In this document: positions 27,300 through 39,100 of the stretch, in pieces
How the letters are laid out: each line of letters starts with the position of its first letter
Position numbering within the stretch: position 1 is the first letter of the stretch
Assembly: GCA_963855995.1 (NCBI GenBank)
Contig: OY979716.1
Coordinates: 21,028,310 to 21,092,309 of the forward strand
DNA: 64,000 bases
Direction: 5' to 3'
DNA from: Muricea muricata
Lineage: Eukaryota > Cnidaria > Anthozoa > Malacalcyonacea > Plexauridae
Notes under the pieces: generated by a model
Told to the model about the DNA's origin: nothing
The model's database searches: none
The model's input: the letters and a program-made list of their open reading frames with translations, nothing else
Made by a program: the position numbers and the translations under genes

Positions 27300-29150
27300 G
27301 TTATATTTTATAGAAGATAATAATGAACATATCACGGACCCAACTGCCATGGCCAACTCACTTAAATAAACACAAGTGTCATCAATCCCTTCCTTAATAA
27401 ATTCAACGTATAGAAATATGTGTGCTAAAGGAAATTAGAACCAGAAGAATGATCGTATTGATGTATCTGCATGGTTGACATCCCAGAAATCACTTGCGAT
27501 CAAGTTGAAAAGGATATTAAAAGAATAGAAAGTAATAAAGCTACCGGAATCGATGGCATTTTATCTCAGAACCATCCTCAGAGATATGAAAAACTAGATT
27601 CATATTAACCTGACACTGCAGAAAACAACTAGACAGCCTTCTAGACAGCTGCCCCACCAACTAAACTATTGAGTAAACTGGGATTGGTAGCGAGTCTTAT
27701 CCAATTTAAGTGTTCGAATCCCGCTCGAGACGAATTTTCCTTGTTCTCTGCAGTGTCAAAGATACCATTGCCAGCAATTGCTCTCAGTCTGACACATATC
27801 TATAATGCAAGCATTACGATTAGAATTTTTCCTTTTAAATTTAAGAAAAGCAAGGGTATCACCGTTGTATAAAAGGGAATCTCCACTCGAAAGGAAAAAT
27901 AATTGGCCGATTTTTGTCCTTCCGATCATATTTAAACCGTTGAAACGACATGTTGCAAATGTAGCAATACGTTGGCTTCTTAACACTCACAGTCTTCTCT
28001 ATCGCTATTAGTCTGCCAACAGTTTGAATCATTCATGTCAGACAGGGATGACTTGCCTGACAGGTAATTGGCTCAAGGCCTTTGATAACAGTCAGCTAGT
28101 TCGTGTTGTCCTACTTGATCTCAGCAAAGTGTTTGACTTGGTAAACCATGAGATTCTGCTGACGAAAATATCAACTTATAGAGCGACTGACACATCTATG
28201 AAAAGGTTTAGTCCCTATTTGTCTAATCAATCTCAAATTTGCTCTATCTGGAGATCATTACCTGAAATACTGTAACTGTGTAAAGCAGACATTCATCTAT
28301 CTTAGTCTTTCTTTATATAAACAATCTACCTCGAACTGTGTCCCATACAAATGTGGATATCTATATGCATATGACTCTATATATATATACATTGTGGAAG
28401 TCCGACAGTTGCTGTTTTCAAATTCAGGAAGATCTACAAATTAGCTTAAATAGGGCAGAAGACTAGTTTGTTTTAAATAACATGCTGCCTAATGCCAAAG
28501 ACAAAACAACTGCTTATTGCATGGGCACACTAAAAGTTACACAAAATTTATGGCCATATTTTCATTTGAACTTTGCATGGGCAAAAATTTGATTGCGCAA
28601 GCTATTGGTGAAAAATTTTTAGGAACACAGTTTTGGACCAACATTTATGTTGGGGCAACTCTTTGACGACCTGCTTCGTAGGGTTAACTCCATATTTTTG
28701 CTATTAAAGCGAGCTAAGAAAACCTTACTATCTCCTGCAGAAAAATTGTTACACAATTGCAATACACTTGTAAAACCTTTACCAGAGTATTGTCGTATAG
28801 TCTGCGAAAATTGCTCAAATAAACAGTTGTTAAAGCTAGTAAGGTTCGAAAGACGCTGTGCTCTATTAATCTTAGATGCAGAACCACGCGATAGCCGTAA
28901 ACCATTTAGTACGCTAAATTGGCTTTCTATCGATGACACTATACGTATCCGGAAATTTTGCATGATGCATAAAATTGTCAATGGAGTATGTGTATGTCCA
29001 CAATATTTTAATAAATAAGTGAGTTTTGTCAAAAATAAACATAAGTATAGAACCAGAGCTTCCTCAGAAAATCAATTGCCAATCTTCTCAAGAATTGTGC
29101 CTAATGACTGCAAATTAAGGCTGCGAACAATAAGCGCGACCATTTTGAAA
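27300..29150 (+). pseudogene. LINE (CR1/L2-like) ORF2 remnant, frameshifted
   Basis: Relics in order: HITDPTAMANSL (about 27330), ITCDQVEKDIKRIESNKATG followed by IDGI (27490-27560), IALSLTHIYNASITIRIF (27775), a broken LPIIFKPLKRHVANVAIRWL (27925), DNSQLVRVVLLDLSKVFDLV (motif A, 28085), then the C-terminal RRCALLILDAEPRDS and NWLSIDDTIRIRKFCMMHKI (28850-28990) and relics to about 29150. The catalytic box region (28330-28400) is badly decayed. A dispersed repeat (27578-27757) is inserted between IDGI and the next RT block. Confidence 0.85.
27578..27757. repeat. Dispersed repeat inserted in the LINE
   Basis: It contains CTGACACTGCAGAAAACAA near the left and TTGTTCTCTGCAGTGTCAAAG at the right, an inverted pair, with a GTTCGAATCCCGCTC box resembling a pol III B box between them. 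It matches the repeats at 412-1027. Confidence 0.65.
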
Positions 29151-29575
29151 ATTTAAAAACATACTAATTTGATCACTTTAGTTTTATGCATAAATATTCT
29201 AGAAGCGTGTATTTTGTATAAACTATTTAATACTAATTAGCATATAATTTCATATTAATGAACTCCAAAATTAGTTTTTACTCAAGAATAATTATGATTA
29301 AAACATTTATTTTTTATACCATTATTTTTAATAATTGATTTTAATAGTTAATAGTAATCATTCAATCTAGTGAACTTTCTATACGGATTTTTTTACCAAT
29401 TAACGTGCTGGTACTTTTGAGATTAATTACTGAGATTATTTGTTCTTCTGACGAGCTTATGCTACAAGTACAACATTTAGTATTTGCAACAATAGTTTTA
29501 ATGTCAACAAAAACATTGATATGGATATCAATTGGAAAAGGGGATAATATAAAGGTCCTTTTTGCTGTCTCCGTC
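29151..29575. other. 3' flank of the mosaic gene
   Basis: AT-rich, no coding content. On the minus strand it follows the stop codon at 29576 and should hold the 3' UTR. Several TTTATT runs (AATAAA on the minus strand, for example near 29310) could serve as polyadenylation signals, but none can be singled out. Confidence 0.4.
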
Positions 29576-30180
29576 CTATCCCCAGCATCGCAATTTTCCC
29601 ATCGTGTGCTTTCCTTCCTCCACATCACCACCTGTGTCTCCAAATCTCAGTTCAGTCACAGGAAGTGAGTTCTTATCGGTCAAGTAGCCACTGTCTTCGC
29701 GCCAGGCATTGTCATTGCTGTCACAATTACATCTTTTCCTGTCATCAGCACAAGTATTATTCATTCCACAAGCACATTTTCCACTACCAACTTCTGCCCC
29801 GCCCCAATAATTCATCTCCCGGCCTTGTCGCGATACCCACCAAGCCACATGAGTGTCATGGCCACTCCAAATAGAAGAGCTATAGCATTCATATTTTATA
29901 AACTGCTCACAGGATGTGGATTCACTAATAACGGCAAAAATTTGCTGCATGCTATGATCATATCGAATTAGCCGTTTGTAAGATCCTGGGTATTCATAAT
30001 TTTTCACATAAGTTACGGCTTCGCTATCATGTCCAATCACTGTCACACCAATACCATTCTTAGAGATCATGTCACAGAATACCTGAACGGGAGAATGAGA
30101 TCCACTTGGACTTATACTGTAGTTTCCACTTGTGGCGGAAGGATTTCTTTGTCGTAATGATGTACAGGTTACTGGTAGAG
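29576..30180 (-). CDS. Terminal exon: fibrinogen-C-like domain of contactin-associated type
   Basis: One 605-bp exon, acceptor TTTATAG just right of 30180, stop TAG at 29576. The translation follows the fibrinogen-like module of contactin-associated proteins: GVTVIGHDSE, YEYPGSYKRLIRYD, CEQFIKYEC, WWVSRQGREMNYWGG, KCACGMNNTC, CNCDSNDNAWREDSGYLTDK and LRFGDTGGD, ending GKLRCWG. It starts in phase 1, as the EGF exons require. In neurexin IV-like proteins this module lies between laminin G domains; here it ends the protein. Confidence 0.92.
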
Positions 30181-33100
30181 CTATAAAGAAGACAAGTTAG
30201 CGTTAGCATAAATAAATTTAAAACGTTAACTACACTAGTCCCCCGCTAACTTGAACTCGCTTAAATCGAAATCTTAGCCAACTCGAACAAATATTTGTTT
30301 CCCCTCGTCATATTCATAACGTCAAGTAGATAGGCAAACCTTGAAATCTCAGAAAACAACATATTTTGATAACCTGAAACTTAGACTTCTATCTAAATAA
30401 CAACGACATAATAAATGCATTATATATATCTTAAAAATATACGATTGTTACTAATATAGTTTAAATTTCTTTTGTTATTAAGTCTCCCATATTTTTCTTG
30501 TCCAATGAACTTTAGTTTTCACGCAATTTGAATGCTTCCTCGGCTTGCCCGTCGCGTAATTTGCCACCTTACCGCTCGATCAGTTACCTCTGCTAGCAGA
30601 GCGAATCATACAAAAATAAGAAGCAGAGCAATCACCAATCGAATATCAATCATTTGTTACTAAAATAATATGTATGGTACTGATTTATTTCAATTTTTAT
30701 GTAAAGCATGATTTTTTCTTTTGAGCAAAAAATGTCGACACATCAACGATCAAAGATAGAACTTTTGTTGGGTTTGCACAGTTAAGCCCAATTTCGATGC
30801 ACAGCATATCAAAACATTTATAGGAATATAAATAACGAAATCTGATACCAACTCGCGTTAACGAACCCCTGCTAACTCGAACTATTTTTCGCCCTTCTTC
30901 GAAGTTCGAGTTAGCGGGGGACTACCGTATTCGTGTGGAGAATAGCACGATTTCAATGGACATTCAAGTCAAAAGTATGTTTATTCAGCTTTCTTTGTAT
31001 GGTTGTCTATGAATTTAAGCAAGTGAGTCAATAGTTATGGTGCATTCGCCGATCGCGTTTTGAAACTTTTAAAAATGGAGAAAGAGTTTTAGTTATAACA
31101 CATGTGCACGACTGTATTCAAAGTGTCTATCTGGATCTCATATCTTTAAGTTGTACATTCATCTCATTTTTTATTCTTTTTCGTGGTTAGTTTATCTTCT
31201 GTGATAAAAATTGTGTCAAAGAAAGCGTCTTTGAGACAGCTCAAAACAAAGCACTAATCACATATGCACTAAGACAAAAATATGTGATGAATACATTTAA
31301 TTTCAATCAGATCCATTTAATTTCAATCAGAAAATATATTCTTTGTTGATATTGTGTGTAATTCTGTTAATCAGTAAAAAAATATATTCAGAAAGAAATA
31401 ATTTTCTCCGGAATAGCAGCAAATAAGAAGTTCAGTTACAGCTAACAGATCTTTAGATTAGCAAGGGAATCATTTTCAAACATTATCTATATCGGTTGTC
31501 TCTATATGGCCGCGAACTGAAATCCGTGACTCAATGCTTTGTTGATAGTTAAGTCTCGACTAACAACAACAAATTAGGAATAATTTTTTAATTGTATCTA
31601 TATTTTGAGGTGTCAAAAGATAGCCCTATTTCGCTTTTGCACACGCGCAATGTGCTTATATTATTTCAATTATCAATGCTCGAGCATGTTCAAAGAAAAG
31701 GTTTTATAGAAATGCAGAGACCAACATACGATTTAAACAACATAAATCATGAAATAAAAAAAGCTAACGTAGCAAGACAACCCTCCATCCAAAAAAATTT
31801 TAGCATTGGTCAATGACCCATTCCCCTATTAAACAAGCTCTTGAATTTGGAAATTAATCAGCTGGAAAGAGCACCTTGAATTTCATACAATTGTTAAGAT
31901 TGGTTACAAAATATTGTAAAATGTGGAAAACATAGCCCTGTAAAGTTTACAAATTTTCTATACTTTTGTATTACGCACGGAATTGAAAAACGTTAGCATT
32001 ACGAGGAAATGCGGTAACGCTTTTCCTCGAATAATACAAAAAGTATACAAAATTTTTAGGAAGCTCTTTCCAATTGTGCTAAAATTGTTTTCGGATTTAA
32101 AAGTTTGTGTAATTGGTGAATGGTCCATATTAAATGTTTTTCCCAATTATGCGTGTGTTGTGGCTTGTGGTAATTAACCTAATGCTATCCATGCTAAACT
32201 GATCAAAAATTTGTTTGAAAATTTTCTGTAACTTGTGACTTAATGGAGAGTGCGTGTCTTCAAGATTGGCAGAACTTTAACTACGTGCAAAGTTTGTCTT
32301 GATGTTCTTGCTGAATGGAGGGTTAAACCAAATGATTTTGCGTTATCTCTTCCAGCGCAACATGATCTTTTGCCAAAATTGTAAAAACAACTAAAATTAA
32401 TTAAGCATAACCTTAATAATCAGACAGGCTTGTAAGACATAACTGAAATGTACTCAGATAAAATGTGCTAATTTCATACACAAAAATGCATGATTACAGT
32501 AAAGACTAATTAATATCGAAGGAACCAGACTCAGTTCTCAATTGTTTTATACTCGAACCGACCTGACCGCATAACTTCTCTTGCATGGCAGAGAATTGGG
32601 CTGGCATTGTAAGGTTTGTAGTTTTGTTTCCATGTACTTTGGTCAAGCATGCGTTTTAGCTAGCCTAATGTGGCTGTATATAAACTTAGAGTAAATAAAA
32701 AACCAAGTAAAATATGATTAATTTTTGGAGTTACTGATTTTAGTGCATGGCAGCTCTGAAGATGATCAATGCGATTGCGCTCAACATTACTAAAACCCCG
32801 AGGCCAGTTGGTGAAGCGCCGGTTCGTTACCCTTTGGTTAACGCAAAATATACCAGGAAATTTCCAATGTGTTACACTTTACGGGGATGGGTAAAAACTA
32901 CCCTCCCTCAATAATAAGAACGGACCTTGGTTCATAATGGAAATAAATAGGGAAAATGTGAGCAAAGCTTATATTTTTGTACTTGTGAAAGTATCTGTGT
33001 CAATCCAGTTAGTGAAAAGCTGGTTCTTTCCCCCTTGGATAACGCAAAATGTATCAGGAAATTTCCCCAGTACAGTTAAAACACGTGTTCTTACCTCCCT

Positions 33101-36100
33101 CTTCGCATGTTTTTCCTCGATAGGGTTCAAAACATAGGCAGGTGAATGTAAACTCTTCAGTGTTGCCCACACATCGACCTCCGTTTTTGCACGGATCACC
33201 TGCGCATGGATCTAAAAGATTTTTACAAAGATGCAAATTCACGTGAATTATTTCAAGGTGGTAAAAAAACATGTGCGTCAATTATTATGAATATTTAGGC
33301 GGCAAGAAATAAAACTTTCTTTACTGACATTTGAGCATGCAGTATTCGCTAAAGATGCGTCCCGAGTTATATTCTATCTATGGTCAATATTTCGCTTTCA
33401 ATCAACATAAGGACATTCAGGGAACCTGTATGTTTGAGGTTTATTAATTTTGTTATAATGGACTCGATAGACGTTAGCCAGTTAAATATCAAGTGTTCTC
33501 GTTATTTTTCTAATCCTTAAAAATAATATCATTTCTGCTCTAAATTTAGAAAAAACCTAAATTATTTCTGTGGGTTATACCGGCCGCATGGTCAAGATAC
33601 ACATGGTACGTTAAAAACCAGGGGAAAATCTTCAATTGTCTTTGATTTAGAGCTGTGATGTCAATGTATTACATAGATTGGCATTAACAAATAGATTTCA
33701 TTTTTGCGTGCGTCTGTACTGTAATAGATCACAGATGACGCCATAGCGGGTGAAAAAAAAAGTACGAACGAAACGCAGTCGAGTGCGTGACTTTTTGTTC
33801 TTCACACGCTATGGCGTCATCTGTGATCTATTACAGTACAGAAGCACAAAAAATTAAATCTATTTGTTTTATACTATAATAAAGTTGGCAGAAATCATGC
33901 AAAGACCCGCGAAATAAATTAGCTAAATTAGATCACGCCATCAGTTGACGTCATCCATGCGTGTATACTTTAATAACACACGGCTTGCGACCAATGAAAA
34001 TGCAGAACGAACACGCATTATTATATAATACCTAATAAAGCATGTTAATTTTAATCTTCACGTTTAGGTGTTACACGTACACTTCAAAATTACGGGGGTG
34101 GACAAAAACTACACTCCCTCAACCACAAAACGGATTTAGTTGGTTCATAATGGAAATAAATGTGAGCAAACGTTATGTTTTTGTACTTGTGTAAGTACCT
34201 GTTTCAGGCCAGTTGGTGAAAAGCCGGTTCCTTACACCTAGATTGACGTAAAATGTATAAGGAAATTTCCCCCTGTACTGTTAAAACACATGTTCTTACC
34301 CCTCTCTTCGCATGTTTTCCCTCGATAAAGTCCCGAACATTGGCAAGTGAATGTCAAGTCTTCCGTGTTGCCCAAACATCGACCTCCGTTTTTGCACGGA
34401 TCACCAGCGCATGGATCTAAAAGATTTTTACATCGACAAAAATTAATATTAATTATTTTAAGGTAGTAAAAAAATGTTTGTCAATTATTATTAATTTTAG
34501 GCGGCAAGAAATAAAACTTTCTTCAACGACATTTGAGCATGCAGTATTTCGCTAAAGATGTGTCTTGGGTTACATTCCATCTATATATATGGTCAATATT
34601 TCGTTTTCAATTAATATAGGGACGTTAAGGGAATCTATATGTTTAGAGTTTATTAATTTTGTTGTAATGGATTCGATAGAGCTAACCATGCAATTAAATA
34701 TCCAGTGCTCCTGTTATTTTACTAATCTATAAAACCAATATCATTTTGCTCTAAATTTAAAAAAAAAAGCATATTTCTCTGGGTTACACCAGCCGCATCG
34801 TCAAGATACACTGGTAAGTTAAAAACTGGGGAAAAATGTTCAATTGTCTTTGCTTTAGAGGTGTAATGTCAATATATTACACAGGTTTTCTTACCTAATA
34901 AAGCATATTGATTATAGTTTTCACGTTTATGTGTTACACTTCGAAATTACGGAGGGAGGACAAAAAACTGCCCTCCCTCGAAAATGAAAATGGAATTACT
35001 TGGTTCATAATGAAAATAAATAGGGAACATGTGAGTAAAGGTTATATTTTTGCACTCGTGTAAGCAACTGTGTCAGGCCAGTTGGTGAAACGCTGGTTCC
35101 TTACTCCTTGGTTAACGTAAAATGTATAAGGAAATTTCCCCCAAGTATATAGTTACAATGCAACACGTGTTCATACCTCTCTCTTCGCATGTTTTCCCTC
35201 GATAGGGTCTAGAACATTGGCAGGTAAATGTAAATGCTTCAATGTTGGCGTGACATCGTCCTCTGTTTTTGCATGGATTATCAGCGCATGGATCTACAAG
35301 GTTTTTAAAGCGATGAAAATTCATGTGAACTATTTTAGTAAGGCGCTAAAAAACATTTGCAGCATTTATTAAAGATATTCAGGCGGCAAGAAATGAAACT
35401 ATCGTTCATGACTTTTGAGCAGCATTTCGCTAAAACTCTCTTTATGCGAATTAAGTAACAGCTAGGCAACAATAAATGCAAAGCTTCATTATTCGCCTAC
35501 GGTCTACGGTCATCACTTTGGTTCTAAGGTCAATATACAGCTATTATTTCGCCTAAATTTAACGCAAGAACTTTCTGAGAACCTCCAGGTTAGTGTGTGT
35601 GAACTATTCACAATTTAAGTTTGAAGTCTAAATGCAGAGCGAAAGCTCTGTGTTTCCTTTGAAGAAAATGGCGGAACACGACTTGCAGAAAGCAAGAAGT
35701 GATGTCAGCAAATAAATGTTACGAAAAGATAGTGTACTATTATATACGTATACAAATACACGAATTTACAAATCCTCAAAATTTTCATTTTCTATAAATT
35801 TCTAAACGGACTATTTTTAATATCTGCAACTAATGTTGACAATGTCGGTATACTGTGGTTAGGAGTGCACGAAAGGGATATGGTCGTTAGGCTCCTTATA
35901 ATCTAAAACAGCTACACTATTAAAATACACACAGTGCCAGCACTTTCGAGAATTTTGTTCAAAATCTTCCTAACAAATTAGGCACTGCATTCTTCATATC
36001 TATGTATGTTACTGATGTTGACCGACGTTAAAAAAATTTAGTATCACGCCTTCAACTAATCAATTTGTTGTAAATAGCTGTTTATAAAAGGAAAAAAACA

Positions 36101-39100
36101 AGATAATTTAATTAGGTGCTAAAAAGCATGTTCGGAATTTGTTCATTATGTTTTTTATGATATGCAAGGAGCTCTGATTCGCGTATATTGCTTGTAACTA
36201 AATCTAATCAAAAAAGCGAAACAATCCAATGAAAAATGGTGTTCAAGTGCTCGAATCATCGATATCTTATCTACATTGCTTTGGTAATGAAAGATCACGT
36301 TATTTCCATTTCACTCATTTAAGCTTAATTTAACTTGATAATTTAGAAACAAAAATAAGAAAGCCTATATATTTAAGACAATAGAGTAAAATACATCATT
36401 CGGAAAAAGAAAACATCTGGAAAACCCAACATATGAGTTAAAAAAAGACTCAAATTTAAACGGTCCAGTTAATTTTGCGTCTTGCTTATTAATACACATC
36501 TTTGGTTTTCAAGTTGTTTTCTTTGTTTGGTTTTTAGACTTTATATTATCAACTGTGCGCTTTTTAAACTTACCACGACATCTTTCATCATGCTTGGCTC
36601 TATAATATAGTCTGTAGTAAGGGTGGCATACTGCTTCCGAATTTCTGAATATCAAATAATACCGATAACCTCGCCATGACCAGACTCTTTTGCACCTGAA
36701 TTTTGCCACACGACGTTTCTTGCAACAAATTTCCGTTTTGATATTGTACGTTTCCTTGCCGCAACAGGTAGCGCCCTCGGCTTTTTTGTGAGGTTTTCCA
36801 TCGCAGCATATTTGGGTACACTGGTCGTACTTGTGTCCGCCACAAACTGAATATTTCTGTACAATTTTAACACCATCACAGCATTTTAAATGACTCTTGT
36901 CATATATTCCTAGGGATCCACAACAAGAATTTCCATAAGCAGCCCAGAATTTAGTCACCTTATTTCCATATCCACAGAGTTTCACCTCTAAATTGGAAAC
37001 ACTAGGTTTACTTATAATTTCAAAAAAATTAGACAGAAGAAACATATATATGAACCAGTTGTTATAGGGATTAAAGCCCCTCGATTTTACCTTTTGTAAG
37101 TCCACTGTTTCTTATAGGGTTTTCTTCTGTACCGTAGAATGTAACTTTGCACTGAGAAACTTGGCCTGAAGATAAATATTTTGAAATATATAAAAATGAT
37201 ATTTAAACTATTTTTAGATCAAAATCTTTACTTAAAAATACCATCGAAACGTAAAATAAAAGTTTATACAAACCAAATGTTTCACAATTTACCCAAAGTG
37301 ACACGAATCCGATGCTAAGTTTCGAGACTCTACGGTATGCTTATTAAGTTTAGATATGGCATAGATAGGGTATACTGTTGGTACGGCCTTGCAGTTTCTG
37401 AAGATCCTACCGTCGAAACTTGTATGTATGGTTTTGCATTACATTGCTTAGTTGCCATAATCAAAGTTTCAAACATTTAGATGTATTCACATGCATACCT
37501 TCTCTAAGTCCCCTTCGAAATGAACTCAATCTAGACTCAAAGGAAATCTTCCATTTTCCGCCATTTGCTTTTACACTTTCGCCCCAGAAATGAAGGCTTG
37601 TCACGGGCAGGTTATTGAAGGTCTTTCGTCTTGTTAATGCGTCATACATTCTTTCATAAATTAACTTTGACTTTGTCGTATGCGGTGATTCTAGATACAT
37701 CTGCAGGAGTCCTCGCCTTTCAAAACTTAAAGAAAATTCCACTTGAACCTGCTCGATATGATTAATTTTTGAGCACTTTTCGTTAATATTTGTGTCAACT
37801 TCGAATGATTTTTGTCTGTTGCTGAATTTTAATCTAAATAAATTAAAAAATAAAGGCTGCATTGATATCGAAGGAACTAGATTGAGTGCCGAAATATCAC
37901 ATACTTAAACTAGCTGACTGCGCAGCTCAGATAGCAGAGCGTTGGGTTAGCATTTCAAAGGTCGTATGTTTGACTCCCACCGTGGTCAGACATGTTTTTC
38001 AGCTTGCTCTGTGTGCATACAAACTCAGAGTACCATTATATAAAATACCATTATCACCTGAGTGCATGGCATCTATACACAAATGGTTATTTGTTCCATA
38101 ATTTATTTTCATAATTTCATACAGAATCATTGTATCAGGGACACTAAAGGGTAGGGATTAGTGTTTTAGTATCTTAATACATGCTGGGTTGATTACTGTA
38201 GTGCCGAATGCAAAGTAAAGTAACGCTTACGGTGTTTTCAATGTTACAGTGCAGCTTTTTTGATCAGGAACTGTCTGCCAGTTTTCCCTAGCCACTTCCA
38301 CAAGTCTGTTGGCGTCCATTATTCCAAATCCAAGAAAAGGGTGAACTAGAAATAAAGTTTATCGTTTATTTTTTTAAATTGTTGACTTTTTGCAATGACG
38401 ATTGGGGTGAAAAGCTTCACGCTCTATGCCTCTACGTACGTAAGAAATAAAAAACTTCTTTGTAGCGATAACCCAGAGAAACATGCTAGAAAGATGTAAT
38501 AACGTTGCTGGTAAATTTCATGGTGTGCTTCGATGATCAAAGTTTAGGCCCGCATTGGCTTAGGTAAAAAAACTTTTCATGAAATTTTGAGTTTTCGATT
38601 GTTGAGGTCTTATATTACAAAGTCCAAGCGTCATAAAACACAGGACAATTGAAGTGACGACCAGTAGCGTTGCCAGCGCGATAATTTAGTCCCACTATCC
38701 AAATATTTTCTTACTCAATATTCGTAACTATGATTCTATAACAACCGAGTCGAGTACCGTAGGTGCGAGCCGGCTAGGGGAGTCTTGGTGCATGCCCCTC
38801 CCCAGAAAATTTTGGATTTCTTAATGCTCAGATACGCTATTTCCAGCATTTTGAGTAGTGTTCTGGCGAGAAATTAATCTTATAAGAAATGATGCAATTT
38901 CATTAGTGGATCCGCCATTTTGTTAAAGAATATTGTATACCTACGCATCCCCACGTAACCCCGTTAGGCGCTTGATTACCCAATTTCCTGAATTGAGCGA
39001 GGATTTCATATTTATATTATCGCTGGATCACGTATACACGAGGTGTAATTAATGCTAAGTTGTGCCTAAGACCGCTAAGTCAATAAATAGATCTATTTAG

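Larger units (their letters stand above)
30925..33094. other. Intron between the last EGF exon and the terminal exon
   Basis: AT-rich intronic sequence with a Penelope-like fragment (32145-32370) and a SINE (32511-32695), listed separately. The rest shows no coding signal. A direct repeat ATTTAATTTCAATCAGA occurs twice near 31296-31332. Confidence 0.6.
32850..35400. repeat. Tandem triplication of EGF exon plus flanking intron
   Basis: Three similar segments, about 32850-33430, 34070-34740 and 34910-35400, each carry ACTACCCTCCCTC, TTGGTTCATAATG, AAAATGTGAGCAAA, a GTGAAAAGC(T/C)GGTTC block, AATGTATNAGGAAATTTCCCC, then the EGF exon and, beyond it, CGGCAAGAAATAAAACTTTC. The spacing (about 1.2 and 0.88 kb) differs because other sequences were gained or lost between copies. 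Confidence 0.9.

Noticed and set aside
36509..37105. Galaxin-like frame as a stand-alone gene starting with Met at 37105
   Set aside because: The apparent start lies in the preceding P-domain exon/intron; the acceptor at 36987 and matching phase show it is an internal exon.
37916..37987. tRNA-Ala(AGC) gene
   Set aside because: The T arm is mismatched, and head and tail sequences are shared with another dispersed copy, so it is a SINE.
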